64,000 nt of DNA. Source: Mycolicibacterium komanii. Lineage in GTDB: Bacteria > Actinomycetota > Actinomycetes > Mycobacteriales > Mycobacteriaceae. The stretch's first letter is position 1; every line of letters begins with the position of its first letter. The notes beneath the pieces are model-generated. The model saw nothing but the letters and a program-made list of their open reading frames with translations. It was not told the origin of the DNA and ran no database searches. Location: NCBI RefSeq assembly GCF_001050035.1, contig NZ_CVTA01000011.1, positions 186,001 to 250,000 on the forward strand, in the 5' to 3' direction. This document shows, piece after piece, positions 44,470 to 53,153 of the stretch. A program made the translations under genes and the position numbers.

Positions 44470-45263
44470 CCGGCCAGGCGTGTTGCGGGATGTACGGCGA
44501 TGAGCCCTAACCCGCTGCGCCGCTTGCACATTGCCGCAAGCTCCGCGTACGCCTTCTCGCCGAGCAGCTCGGTCAGCTCGGGTCCGTAGGACTCCCAGAC
44601 CTGCTTGCTGCCGACGTGCGCGTTCGGATCGCCGGTGCAGTACCAGTGCAGATCGGCGCCGCCCTCACCCCAACCGCGACGGTCGTATTCGGTGATCCAG
44701 GTCTTGAGGATCTCCGTCCCGTCGGGCCGCTCCACCCACTCCTGCGTGCGGCGGATCGGCAGCTGCCAGCACACGTCGGGTTTCATGGTCAGCGGTTCGA
44801 CGCCGAGCTTGAGCGCCTTGCTGTGCAGCGCACAACCGATGCCGCCTGGGAAGCCGGGCCGGTTCAGGAAGATGCAGGCGCCCTTGTGCTTCCGGGTCCG
44901 AAGGTTGGGCTTGTCGTCGAACTCGTCCATCTCGAGGTAGCCCTTTTTGCCGAGCCCCTTCTCGCGGAACTGCCAGTCCTCGTCGGTCAGTGTCTTGACC
45001 GCGTCGTCGAGGCGGGCGATGTCGTCGTCGTCGGACATGAACGCCCCGTGCGAACAGCATCCGTCGTCCGGGCGCCCCTCCACAGTGCCCTTGCACGCGG
45101 GCGTTCCGAAAACGCATGTCCACCGCGAGAGCAGCCACGTCAGATCGGCGGCGATCAAATGCTCGGGATTGTCGGGGTCATAGAACTCGACCCACTCACG
45201 GGCGAAATCGAGTTCGACCTCTCCACGGTGCGGTGCAGTCACAATTCTCAACGGTAGACCCAT
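44466..45263 (-). CDS. Cysteine-rich conserved protein (Rv0495c-like)
   Basis: A 265-residue protein with about ten cysteines, many in motif-like settings: [56 protein letters not shown]. This pattern suggests a metal or Fe-S cluster site and resembles the DUF3109 type. Function unknown, though conserved at this position next to ppx1 in mycobacteria. It is divergent from ppx1 with only 12 bases between the start codons. Confidence 0.78.
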   Translation of the reverse strand: MGLPLRIVTAPHRGEVELDFAREWVEFYDPDNPEHLIAADLTWLLSRWTCVFGTPACKGTVEGRPDDGCCSHGAFMSDDDDIARLDDAVKTLTDEDWQFREKGLGKKGYLEMDEFDDKPNLRTRKHKGACIFLNRPGFPGGIGCALHSKALKLGVEPLTMKPDVCWQLPIRRTQEWVERPDGTEILKTWITEYDRRGWGEGGADLHWYCTGDPNAHVGSKQVWESYGPELTELLGEKAYAELAAMCKRRSGLGLIAVHPATRLAG

Positions 45264-45269
45264 TAAGTT
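45264..45269 (+). promoter_or_regulatory. Candidate leaderless -10 box (ppx1)
   Basis: TAAGTT directly beside the Rv0495c-like start codon and six bases before the ppx1 GTG at 45276. The promoter must overlap the coding start of the divergent gene. Confidence 0.4.
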
Positions 45270-45275
45270 GGATGA

Positions 45276-46274
45276 GTGCGATTAGGCGTGCTCGACGTGG
45301 GCAGCAATACCGTCCACCTTCTGGTGGTGGACGCGCGTCGTGGTGGCCACCCGACGCCGATGAGTTCGACCAAGGCCTCGCTGCGCCTCGCCGAGGCCAT
45401 CGACAGCGACGGCAAGATCACCCGCAAGGGGGCCGACAAACTGATCGGCACCATCGACGAATTCGCCAAGATCGCCACGAGTTCCGGCTGCGCGGAGCTG
45501 ATGGCGTTCGCCACCTCCGCGGTGCGCGACGCCAAGAACTCCGAGGAACTGCTCGCCCGGATACTCGCCGAGACCGGAGTGGCGCTGCGCGTGCTCGCCG
45601 GCGTCGACGAATCGCGGCTCACGTTCCTGGCGGTGCGGCGGTGGTACGGGTGGAGCGCCGGACGCATCATCAACATCGACATCGGCGGCGGTTCGCTCGA
45701 ACTGTCCAACGGCGTCGACGAGGAGCCTGAGGTCGCGCTGTCGCTTCCGCTCGGCGCGGGCCGGCTCACCCGCGAATGGCTGCCCGACGATCCGCCGGGC
45801 AGGCGGCGGGTGGCGATGCTGCGCGACTGGCTGACCACCGAACTGGCCGACGCCGGCGCCGAGATGCTCGAACCCGGTGCTCCGGACCTGGCCGTGGCCA
45901 CCTCGAAGACGTTCCGCTCGCTGGCCCGGCTCACCGGCGCGGCCCCCTCCGGGGCCGGTCCGAGGGTCAAACGGACGCTCACGGCCACCGGGTTAAGGCA
46001 GCTCATAGCTTTCATCTCTAGGATGACCGCGGCCGACCGAGCGGAATTGGAAGGAGTGAGTGCCGAACGGGCGCCACAGATCGTGGCCGGAGCTCTGGTT
46101 GCTGAGGCGAGCATGAAAGCCCTCGGCGTCGAGAGCGTGGACATCTGCCCCTGGGCGTTGCGGGAGGGGCTGATTCTGCGGAGACTCGACAGCGAAGCCG
46201 ATGGCAGCGGTTTCGTCGGCGGTGCCGACAATCCGGCCTCAGTACAGACGTTTGTGCGCAATGCTGGACGATAG
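45276..46274 (+). CDS. ppx1: Exopolyphosphatase / guanosine pentaphosphate phosphohydrolase (Rv0496-like)
   Basis: A 332-residue member of the ASKHA-fold Ppx/GppA family: [17 protein letters not shown] (phosphate loop 1), [12 protein letters not shown], and [15 protein letters not shown] (loop 2). It is about the short single-module length, lacking the C-terminal HD-like extension of E. coli Ppx. The family cleaves inorganic polyphosphate or pppGpp; the M. tuberculosis equivalent prefers short polyphosphates. It lies near senX3-regX3, the phosphate-sensing system. Confidence 0.9.
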   Translation: MRLGVLDVGSNTVHLLVVDARRGGHPTPMSSTKASLRLAEAIDSDGKITRKGADKLIGTIDEFAKIATSSGCAELMAFATSAVRDAKNSEELLARILAETGVALRVLAGVDESRLTFLAVRRWYGWSAGRIINIDIGGGSLELSNGVDEEPEVALSLPLGAGRLTREWLPDDPPGRRRVAMLRDWLTTELADAGAEMLEPGAPDLAVATSKTFRSLARLTGAAPSGAGPRVKRTLTATGLRQLIAFISRMTAADRAELEGVSAERAPQIVAGALVAEASMKALGVESVDICPWALREGLILRRLDSEADGSGFVGGADNPASVQTFVRNAGR

Positions 46275-46299
46275 GTGACGAGGCCCGAAGGCAAACACG

Positions 46300-47523
46300 A
46301 TGACAGGAACTGAAGACGATCACAGCAACACGCGACCCATCTCGGTCGCGGAGTTGCTGGCGCGCAACGGAACGATCGGCGCCCCGCCGGTCGGCGGTCG
46401 GCGCCGTCGTCGCCGCGGCGCGGACTCGATCACCGTCGCCGAACTGACCGGCGAGATCCCGATCGTCCGCGACGACGACGACGCGCCCGCCACGGGCCGC
46501 TCCGCCGCCGCGTTGGTCGAGGCCCCGGCCGAGGCCGAGCCTGTCGCTGACACGGAGACCACCGAGACCGCCGAGCCCGAAGCCGCCGCTCCTGCCGAAC
46601 CGGAGGAAGCCGCGACCACCAACGGCGCCGTCGACCACGTCGAGGACCCCGTCGACGAGGCCGAGGCCGAGGTCGAGGAGGCTCCCGAGGCGGCAGACAC
46701 CTCGGAGGCCCCCGAGGCGCCGGCGGACGAAGACGACGACTACGCCGAAGCCGTCGCCGACTACCAGAGCCACATCGAACAGCGCGCCGCCGACGAGGAC
46801 CTGGACTTCTTCGCCCCGCCGCGACGCTCCTCCTTTGCGCGGCGGCGCTTCGGCATCCTCGGGCGCAGTGCGTCGGCCGGGCGCAGCGAGCCCGAAACCG
46901 CCGAGCTCAACGAGGTGGTGGACGAAACCACCGTGCTCAGCAAGGTAGACGAGACCACCGACGAGGCGACGGCGGACAGCGACACCGCGGTCGGCGCCGA
47001 GGAGATGAGCCCGGACCCACTCGACTGGGCCGATCCGCAGGCCGACGAGGACGAGGCCGAAGACGCGGCCGTCGCCGTGGCCGAGCCCGAAGACGAGGAT
47101 GACCGCGAGGACCTGCCGTCGTACCTGCGGTCCCCGGACAACGCGTTGTTCGGCGGACCCGATGCGGCCGACGACGTGGCCCGCCGCGGCAACGGCCTGA
47201 GCCCGGCCGGCATCGACCTCGACGAGGATGAGGACGAGGACGCCGCCCCCTCGGGCGCGATGTCGTCGTTCCTGCGCGGCGCGCTGGTCGTCGGTCAGTG
47301 CGTGATCGCTGTCGCGTTCGGCGCCGGGCTGTTCATCGCCTTCGATCAGCTGTGGAAGTGGAACAGCATCGTCGCGCTGGTGCTCGGCGTGCTGGTGATC
47401 CTCGGCCTGGTCGTCGGCGTGCGGGTGGTCCGCAAGACCGAGGACATCGGCAGCACCCTGATCGCCGTCGCGGTCGGCGCGATGGTGACGTTCGGGCCGC
47501 TGGCACTGATGCAGGCGGCCTGA
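46300..47523 (+). CDS. Acidic disordered membrane protein (Rv0497-like)
   Basis: A 407-residue protein. The N-terminus has two similar short motifs, ISVAELLARNG (about residue 12) and ITVAELTGEIP (about residue 46), separated by an Arg-rich stretch (GGRRRRRRG). Next comes a long Glu/Asp/Ala-rich disordered region (about residues 60-310), then two to three transmembrane segments near the C-terminus (residues ~320-405). The VAEL-type motif with an Arg tract recurs in actinobacterial envelope proteins. Function unknown. ppx1 ends 25 bases upstream. Confidence 0.76.
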   Translation: MTGTEDDHSNTRPISVAELLARNGTIGAPPVGGRRRRRRGADSITVAELTGEIPIVRDDDDAPATGRSAAALVEAPAEAEPVADTETTETAEPEAAAPAEPEEAATTNGAVDHVEDPVDEAEAEVEEAPEAADTSEAPEAPADEDDDYAEAVADYQSHIEQRAADEDLDFFAPPRRSSFARRRFGILGRSASAGRSEPETAELNEVVDETTVLSKVDETTDEATADSDTAVGAEEMSPDPLDWADPQADEDEAEDAAVAVAEPEDEDDREDLPSYLRSPDNALFGGPDAADDVARRGNGLSPAGIDLDEDEDEDAAPSGAMSSFLRGALVVGQCVIAVAFGAGLFIAFDQLWKWNSIVALVLGVLVILGLVVGVRVVRKTEDIGSTLIAVAVGAMVTFGPLALMQAA

Positions 47524-47538
47524 GGCGCCCTATAACCC

Positions 47539-48384
47539 GTGCGTCCAGCCATCAAGGTCGGTCTGTCGACGGCCTCCGTCTACCCGCTGAGAACCGAGGC
47601 CGCCTTCGAGTACGCGGCGAAGCTCGGCTACGACGGCGTCGAGCTCATGGTGTGGGCCGAAACGGTCAGCCAGGACGTCGACGCGATCGAGGAGCTGTCG
47701 AAGCGTTACGAGATGCCGGTGCTCTCGGTGCACGCGCCCTGCCTGCTGATCTCACAGCGGGTGTGGGGCGCCAACCCGATCACTAAGCTCGAACGCAGCG
47801 TGCGCGCGGCCGAGCAGCTGGGTGCCCAGACCGTCGTCGTGCACCCCCCGTTCCGGTGGCAGCGCCGCTACGCCGAGGGGTTCTCCGACCAGGTCGCCGA
47901 GCTCGAAGAGTCCAGCGATGTCATGGTGGCCGTCGAGAACATGTTCCCGTTTCGCGCCGACCGCTTCTTCGGCGCGGGCCAGACCTCCATCGAGCGCATG
48001 CGCAAACGTGGCGGCCGACCAGGACCCGGCATCTCGGCGTTCGCTCCGTCCTACGATCCGCTCGACGGCAACCACGCCCACTACACCCTCGACCTGTCGC
48101 ACACCGCGACCGCCGGATCCGACGCCCTCGAGATGGCGCGCCGCATGGGCGAGGGCCTGGTGCACCTGCATCTGTGTGACGGCAGCGGGGCCTCGACCGA
48201 CGAGCATCTGGTGCCCGGACGCGGCACCCAGCCGACGGTGGAGGTCTGCGAGATGCTGGCCGCCAGCGACTTCAACGGCCACGTGATCCTCGAGGTGACG
48301 ACGTCGGGCGCGCGGACCGCGGCCGAGCGCGAGGCGCTGCTGGTGGAGTCGCTACAGTTCGCCCGCAGGCACCTGTTGCGCTGA
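47539..48384 (+). CDS. Sugar phosphate isomerase/epimerase-like TIM barrel (Rv0498-like)
   Basis: A 281-residue AP-endonuclease-2/xylose-isomerase-like TIM barrel: VGLSTASVYPLRTEAAFEYAAKLGYDGVEL, VLSVHAPCLL, VVHPPFRWQRRY, VAVENMFP and the late HLCDGSG and VILEVTTSG. Metal-binding Glu, His and Asp positions are kept, so an isomerase, epimerase or dehydratase is likely; the substrate is not known. GTG start, 15 bases after the previous gene. Confidence 0.8.
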   Translation: MRPAIKVGLSTASVYPLRTEAAFEYAAKLGYDGVELMVWAETVSQDVDAIEELSKRYEMPVLSVHAPCLLISQRVWGANPITKLERSVRAAEQLGAQTVVVHPPFRWQRRYAEGFSDQVAELEESSDVMVAVENMFPFRADRFFGAGQTSIERMRKRGGRPGPGISAFAPSYDPLDGNHAHYTLDLSHTATAGSDALEMARRMGEGLVHLHLCDGSGASTDEHLVPGRGTQPTVEVCEMLAASDFNGHVILEVTTSGARTAAEREALLVESLQFARRHLLR

Positions 48385-48418
48385 CCGCCCCACACCTCGC
48401 TCCAGAAGGATTCACCAG

Positions 48419-49261
48419 ATGGCCGGCTCCACCCTGTTCACCGACGCCATGGCGCTCACCAAGGCCGACGACGGCGTGTATCACGGTGAGCTGAACGAAC
48501 ATTGGACGATCGGGCCGAAGGTGCACGGCGGCGCGATGCTCGCGCTGTGCGCCAATGCCGCCCGCACCGAGCACGGCGAGGACGTTCAACCGATCGCGGT
48601 GTCGGGAAACTTCCTGTGGGCGCCCGATCCGGGGCCGATGGAGCTGGTCACCACGGTGCGCAAGCGGGGGCGCCGCGTGAGCCTGATCGACGTCGAACTC
48701 AAGCAAGGAGTCCGCGTGGGCGATGAGCGGTCGCGCGAAGAGCAGAAAGTGGCGGTGCGTGCCGCGGTCACCCTGGGTGACCCGGAACACCATGTGGCGC
48801 CGCTGCTCTCGGTCAATCCCGTGATCCCGCTGATGCAACCCGAGCCCCCACCCGGCCTGGAGCCGATCGGCGAGGGCCATCCGATGGCCGACATCGTCCA
48901 TCTCGCGCACGGCTGCGACATCCGGCCGTCGCTGACCACCATGCAGCCGCGGTCCGACGGCGGACCGCCGGTGATCGAGTATTGGGTGCGGCCCAAAGGC
49001 GTTGCCCCGGACGTCCTTTTCGCGCTGCTGTGCGGCGATGTGTCGGCCCCGGTGACCTTCGGCGTCAATCGGTTCGGTTGGGCGCCCACCGTCCAGCTGA
49101 CGGCCTATCTGCGCACCCTGCCCGCCGACGGGTGGCTGCGCGTGCTCTGCACGACGGTGCAGATCGGCCAGGACTGGTTCGACGAGGACCACATCGTCGT
49201 CGACAGTGAGGGCCACATCGTCGTGCAGACCCGCCAACTCGCGCTGGTGCCGGAGACCTGA
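48419..49261 (+). CDS. Acyl-CoA thioesterase-like protein (Rv0499-like)
   Basis: A 280-residue double-hotdog protein. First hotdog NEHWTIGPKVHGGAMLALCANAART with GNFLWAPDPGPMELVTTVRKRGRRVSLIDVELKQ; second at residues ~150-280 (PLDV-like GDVSAPVTFGVNRFGWAPTVQLTAYLRTL). It fits type II thioesterases acting on CoA esters in the cytosol. An AAGGA box lies before ATG 48419. Confidence 0.78.
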   Translation: MAGSTLFTDAMALTKADDGVYHGELNEHWTIGPKVHGGAMLALCANAARTEHGEDVQPIAVSGNFLWAPDPGPMELVTTVRKRGRRVSLIDVELKQGVRVGDERSREEQKVAVRAAVTLGDPEHHVAPLLSVNPVIPLMQPEPPPGLEPIGEGHPMADIVHLAHGCDIRPSLTTMQPRSDGGPPVIEYWVRPKGVAPDVLFALLCGDVSAPVTFGVNRFGWAPTVQLTAYLRTLPADGWLRVLCTTVQIGQDWFDEDHIVVDSEGHIVVQTRQLALVPET

Positions 49262-49283
49262 GGCGGCTCCGCCGGTCGCTGAA

Positions 49284-49331
49284 CGTGCACTCAGAACGGA
49301 AAACCGGCCCGGAGCTCGCACTGAGTGCACG
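49284..49331. repeat. Inverted repeat, 11-bp arms
   Basis: CGTGCACTCAG (49284-49294) and its perfect complement CTGAGTGCACG (49321-49331) with a 26-base spacer, in the gap between the thioesterase and proC genes. It could form an RNA hairpin (there is no T-tract, so it is not a classic terminator) or be a dispersed intergenic repeat. Only one copy was seen in the window. Confidence 0.7.
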
Positions 49332-49395
49332 CTCGGCGCACCCGCGGTGGGTGGTCGCCCGCGCCGGTGCCCGCCCGTCTGCAATGCTTTCCGGC

Positions 49396-50277
49396 ATGGC
49401 CAGAATCGCAATCGTCGGCGGTGGAAGTATCGGTGAGGCGCTGCTGTCCGGGCTGCTGAGGGCCGGGCGACAGGTCAAGGACCTGGTGGTCGCGGAGAAG
49501 GACCCGAACCGTTCGCAGTACCTCGCCGACACCTACTCGGTGCTGGTGACGACGGTGGCCAACGCGGTGGACCACGCGAGCTACGTGATCGTCGCCGTCA
49601 AGCCCGCCGACGTCGCCGGGCTCGTCGACGAGATCGTCGACGCGGCCACCAACGCCGAAAGCGACACGGCCGAACAGGTTTTCGTGACCGTCGCCGCCGG
49701 GGTCACGACCGAGTACTACGAGAACAAGCTGCCCGCAGGCGCGCCGGTGATCCGCGTCATGCCCAACGCCCCGATGGTCGTCGGCGGCGGTGTCAGCGCG
49801 CTGTCCCCGGGACGCTTCGCCACCGCCGAGCAGATGAAGGAGGTCTCGGCGATCTTCGACGCGGTCGGCGGGGTGCTCACGGTGCCGGAGTCCCAACTCG
49901 ACGCGGTCACCGCGATCTCGGGGTCGGGGCCGGCCTATTTCTTCCTGATGGTCGAGGCGCTCGTCGACGCCGGCGTCGACGCCGGGCTGTCGCGATCGGC
50001 GGCCACCGATCTCGTCGCACAGACCATGGCCGGATCCGCCGCGATGTTGCTGGATCGGCTCGACCGGGCCGCGGGCGCCGGAGGCGGCGCATCGGGTCCG
50101 TCGGGCGCCGGAATGGACACCACGCCCGCCCAGCTGCGCGCGACCGTCACTTCACCGGGCGGGACCACCGCGGCTGGTCTGCGTGAACTCGAGAGGGGCG
50201 GATTGCGGGCGGCGGTTGCCAGGGCGGTCGAGGCGGCGAAAAAGCGCTCTGAGCAGCTCGGAATTACAACTGAGTAA
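49396..50277 (+). CDS. proC: Pyrroline-5-carboxylate reductase
   Basis: ProC reduces pyrroline-5-carboxylate to proline with NAD(P)H. 293 residues from ATG 49396 (MARIAIVGGGSIGEALL); an ATG at 49384 is an alternative. Rossmann motif GGGSIGEALLSGLL, VIVAVKPADV, RVMPNAPMVVG, and the C-terminal signature AISGSGPAYFFLMVEAL with TSPGGTTAAGL. Position matches Rv0500. One oddity: a short Gly-rich insert (GAGGGASGPSGAGMD) before the final signature. Confidence 0.92.
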   Translation: MARIAIVGGGSIGEALLSGLLRAGRQVKDLVVAEKDPNRSQYLADTYSVLVTTVANAVDHASYVIVAVKPADVAGLVDEIVDAATNAESDTAEQVFVTVAAGVTTEYYENKLPAGAPVIRVMPNAPMVVGGGVSALSPGRFATAEQMKEVSAIFDAVGGVLTVPESQLDAVTAISGSGPAYFFLMVEALVDAGVDAGLSRSAATDLVAQTMAGSAAMLLDRLDRAAGAGGGASGPSGAGMDTTPAQLRATVTSPGGTTAAGLRELERGGLRAAVARAVEAAKKRSEQLGITTE

Positions 50278-50339
50278 TTCTATAAATTGCCCACACCCGT
50301 CGCAGTAACACCATCTGCCACGCTATTCTCCTCGTGTAA

Positions 50340-50386
50340 GCACGGGTCGGTGCCAGCGGTGGGGAAGCCGCTGGAACTGCCCGTGC
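50340..50386 (+). promoter_or_regulatory. Nested stem-loop in leader of small HTH gene
   Basis: Outer arms GCACGGG (50340-50346) / CCCGTGC (50380-50386) and inner arms CCAGCGG (50353-50359) / CCGCTGG (50368-50374), with loop TGGGGAAG. The inner and outer stems are separated by short asymmetric bulges. It ends 18 bases before the ATG at 50405. It could be a cis-regulatory RNA; it does not match a riboswitch I know. Confidence 0.6.
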
Positions 50387-50404
50387 CTGAATGATTGGGT
50401 TGCG

Positions 50405-50665
50405 ATGACGTCTATGAACGGGCCATCCGCGCGGGATTCGGCCAGTGGGAAGTCGGCTCGGGACTCCGGATCCGACGGTCAACAGCCACGGGCGCAATTC
50501 CTCACCGTCGCCGAGGTGGCGAGCCTGATGCGGGTCAGCAAGATGACGGTGTACCGACTGGTGCACAACGGCGAGCTGCCCGCCGTCCGGGTGGGCCGCT
50601 CGTTCCGGGTGCACGCGAAGGCTGTTCACGACATGTTGGAGAGCTCGTACTTCGACGCAGGCTGA
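50405..50665 (+). CDS. Small excisionase-type HTH protein (Rv0500A-like)
   Basis: An 86-residue protein with a disordered Ser-rich N-terminus (residues 1-28) and a MerR/excisionase-type winged HTH: QFLTVAEVASLMRVSKMTVYRLVHNGELPAVRVGRSFRVHAKAV. It is probably a DNA-binding transcription factor, not a phage excisionase, as it lies in a conserved housekeeping block with no phage genes near. Its leader carries the structured element described separately. Confidence 0.85.
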   Translation: MTSMNGPSARDSASGKSARDSGSDGQQPRAQFLTVAEVASLMRVSKMTVYRLVHNGELPAVRVGRSFRVHAKAVHDMLESSYFDAG

Positions 50666-50797
50666 TCGACTCCCGCGTACTCAAGGCGACGCTCTTCGGC
50701 CAATGGGCGCGTTTCGCGGTTACCTGCGCAGCCCGGTAAAGTGGCCGGGTCAGTCAACGATGCTCATCGGGCAGGTAAGGCGTAGGTAGCGGAGTTC

Positions 50798-50899
50798 ATG
50801 GGTTCAGTCATCAAGAAGCGGCGCAAGCGCATGTCGAAGAAGAAGCACCGCAAGCTGCTTCGTCGCACCCGGGTCCAGCGCAGAAAACTCGGCAAGTAA
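50798..50899 (+). CDS. Ribosomal protein bS22 (33 residues, Rv0500B-like)
   Basis: A 33-residue, extremely basic protein (starts [20 protein letters not shown], ends RRKLGK) with the AURKAIP1/COX24 signature of Lys/Arg runs. In mycobacterial ribosome structures this peptide is the small-subunit protein bS22 near the decoding region. AGCGGAG ahead of the ATG is a reasonable ribosome binding site. TAAAGT at 50737-50742, within a CCGG/CCGG inverted repeat, may be part of its promoter. Easily missed for its length. Confidence 0.9.
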
Positions 50900-50916
50900 T
50901 CGCCACCCGCGGTCGC

Positions 50917-50922
50917 TAGGCT
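50917..50922 (+). promoter_or_regulatory. Leaderless -10 box (epimerase gene)
   Basis: TAGGCT, eight bases before the ATG at 50931. Confidence 0.5.
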
Positions 50923-50930
50923 GACCGGAC

Positions 50931-52031
50931 ATGGATTCCGAGGGCCGTTCCAATGGACACGTCAACGGGACTGACCCCCGCGACGCCGTGCAGTATCCGA
51001 AGGTCGTCCTGGTCACCGGGGCGTGCCGGTTCCTCGGCGGCTACCTGACGGCCAGGCTCGCGCAGAACCCGTTGATCAACCACGTGATCGCCGTCGACGC
51101 GATCACGCCGAGCAAGGATCTGCTGCGACGGATGGGCCGCGCGGAGTTCGTCCGCGCCGACATCCGCAATCCGTTCATCGCAAAGGTCATCCGCAACGGC
51201 GACGTCGACACCGTGGTGCACGCCGCCGCGGCGTCCTACGCGCCCCGTTCCGGGGGCCGCGCGACGCTCAAGGAACTCAACGTGATGGGCGCGATCCAGC
51301 TGTTCGCGGCCTGTCAGAAGGCGCCGTCGGTGCAGCGCGTCGTGCTGAAGTCCACCTCGGAGGTGTACGGCTCGAGCGCGCGCGACCCGGTGATGTTCAC
51401 CGAGGACACCAGCGCGCGGCGGCCACCGGGGGAGGGCTTCGCCCGCGACAGCATCGACATCGAGGGTTACGCGCGTGGACTGGGCCGTCGCCGGCCGGAC
51501 ATCGCGGTCACCATCCTGCGGTTGGCCAACATGATCGGGCCCGGGATGGACACGGCGCTGTCGCGCTACCTGGCCGGCCCCGTGGTGCCGACCGTCATCG
51601 GGCACGACGCCCGCCTGCAGCTGTTGCACGAGCAGGACGCCCTCGGAGCGCTCGAGCGCGCGACGATGGCGGGTAAGGCGGGCACGTTCAACGTCGGGGC
51701 GTCCGGCATCTTGATGATGAGCCAAGCGATCCGGCGGGCCGGGCGGATCGCGTTGCCCGTGCCGCGATCCGCGCTGGCCGCGGTGGATTCGCTGAGGCGC
51801 GCGACTCGCTACACTGAGCTCGATCGTGAGCAGCTGAACTACCTCAGTTATGGCAGAGTGATGGACACATCGCGGATGCGAAACGAACTCGGCTATAACC
51901 CGAAGTGGACGACAGTCGAGGCCTTCGACGATTACGTCAGAGGTCGCGGATTGACTCCGATCGTCGACCCGCGATGGGTACGCTCAATGGAGAGTCGCGC
52001 CGTTGCTGCGGCGCAACGGTGGGGACGCTAG
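50931..52031 (+). CDS. galE2: NAD-dependent epimerase/dehydratase (Rv0501-like)
   Basis: A 366-residue extended SDR. N-terminal NAD motif VLVTGACRFLGGYLTARL (GxxxxxG variant with Cys-Arg), HAAAASYAPRSGG, Ser/Thr in KSTSEVYGSS. The expected YxxxK is not evident where it should fall (GYARGLGRRRPD), so catalysis may be altered or lost. Annotated galE2 in M. tuberculosis but UDP-galactose activity is unproven. It precedes the acyltransferase gene, suggesting a lipid or envelope role. Confidence 0.8.
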   Translation: MDSEGRSNGHVNGTDPRDAVQYPKVVLVTGACRFLGGYLTARLAQNPLINHVIAVDAITPSKDLLRRMGRAEFVRADIRNPFIAKVIRNGDVDTVVHAAAASYAPRSGGRATLKELNVMGAIQLFAACQKAPSVQRVVLKSTSEVYGSSARDPVMFTEDTSARRPPGEGFARDSIDIEGYARGLGRRRPDIAVTILRLANMIGPGMDTALSRYLAGPVVPTVIGHDARLQLLHEQDALGALERATMAGKAGTFNVGASGILMMSQAIRRAGRIALPVPRSALAAVDSLRRATRYTELDREQLNYLSYGRVMDTSRMRNELGYNPKWTTVEAFDDYVRGRGLTPIVDPRWVRSMESRAVAAAQRWGR

Positions 52032-52068
52032 GCGCATCAACTAAACGGGTGGGGAGAAGGAAACGACC

Positions 52069-53139
52069 GTGGCGGGCGAGTCCAAGGCGAAAGTCATTCC
52101 GCTGCATGGCAATTCGGGTCGTGCAGCGGCTCAGCGGCGGAATGCCGCTCGAGCGCAGGGCGCACGCCGACATCCCTCGCAGCTGTCCGACCCGGTGACC
52201 GGCGCCTCCGCAGAGGAGATCGCCGCCGTCGTCCGCGAGATCGACGAGCACCGTGGCGGCGTAACCGGCGGGGCACCGACCGTCGACGAAACGCCCACCG
52301 AGCTCGCGAAGAACATCGCGGCCGTCGCCGAGTTCGTGCGCAAGCGGATGACGGGCGATTACACCGTCGACGAATTCGGGTTCGACGCCCACCTCAACAA
52401 CGCAATCTTTTTGCCTTTGCTGCGGGTGTTCTTCAAGTCGTGGTTCCGGGTCGAGGTCAGCGGCATCGAGCATTTGCCCGAGACCGGCGCCGCGCTGGTG
52501 GTCGCCAACCACGCCGGCGTGCTGCCGTTCGACGGGCTGATGGCCTCGGTGGCGGTGCACGACCACCATCCGACTCACCGCGACCTGCGCCTGCTGGCCG
52601 CCGACATGGTGTTCGACCTGCCCGTGGTCGGCCAGGCCGCCCGCAAGGCCGGTCACACCATGGCCTGCACCTCCGACGCACACCGGCTGCTGGCCGCGGG
52701 CGAGCTGACCGCGGTGTTCCCCGAGGGGTACAAGGGTCTGGGCAAACACTTCAAAGACCGCTACAAGCTGCAGCGATTCGGCCGCGGCGGTTTCGTCTCG
52801 GCGGCGCTGCGCACCAAGGCGCCCATCGTGCCGTGCTCGATCATCGGGTCCGAGGAGATCTATCCGATGATCGCCGACGTCAAGCTGCTGGCCCGGCTGC
52901 TCGGGCTGCCGTACTTCCCGATCACGCCGTTCTTCCCGCTGGCGGGTCCCGCGGGGATGATCCCGCTGCCGTCGAAGTGGCACATCCAGTTCGGTGAGCC
53001 GATCGAGACGGCGGACTACGACGAGTCGGCGGCCGACGATCCGATGGTCACCTTCGAGCTCACCGACCAGGTGCGCGAAACCATCCAGCAGACGCTGTAC
53101 CAACTTCTCACCCAGCGCAGGAACACGTTCCTCGGCTGA
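52069..53139 (+). CDS. PlsC-type acyltransferase (Rv0502-like)
   Basis: A 356-residue 1-acylglycerol-3-phosphate acyltransferase-family protein. HX4D motif reads NHAGVLPFDG, then FPEGYKGLGK as the second motif, and VPCSIIGSEE. A basic disordered N-terminus (~60 residues) precedes it. Start GTG 52069 after GGGGAGAAGGA. Members acylate lysophospholipids or glycolipid precursors at the membrane. The gene after it in M. tuberculosis, cmaA2, is absent. Confidence 0.84.
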   Translation: MAGESKAKVIPLHGNSGRAAAQRRNAARAQGARRHPSQLSDPVTGASAEEIAAVVREIDEHRGGVTGGAPTVDETPTELAKNIAAVAEFVRKRMTGDYTVDEFGFDAHLNNAIFLPLLRVFFKSWFRVEVSGIEHLPETGAALVVANHAGVLPFDGLMASVAVHDHHPTHRDLRLLAADMVFDLPVVGQAARKAGHTMACTSDAHRLLAAGELTAVFPEGYKGLGKHFKDRYKLQRFGRGGFVSAALRTKAPIVPCSIIGSEEIYPMIADVKLLARLLGLPYFPITPFFPLAGPAGMIPLPSKWHIQFGEPIETADYDESAADDPMVTFELTDQVRETIQQTLYQLLTQRRNTFLG

Positions 53140-53153
53140 GCGGCGGAAAGAGG

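Noticed and set aside
49321..49345. Rho-independent terminator at the proC inverted repeat
   Set aside because: The repeat is followed by GC-rich sequence without a T tract, and the 26-base spacer is long for a terminator loop.
50405..50665. Phage excisionase gene
   Set aside because: The fold is excisionase-like, but it lies in a conserved housekeeping block between proC and bS22 with no phage genes.
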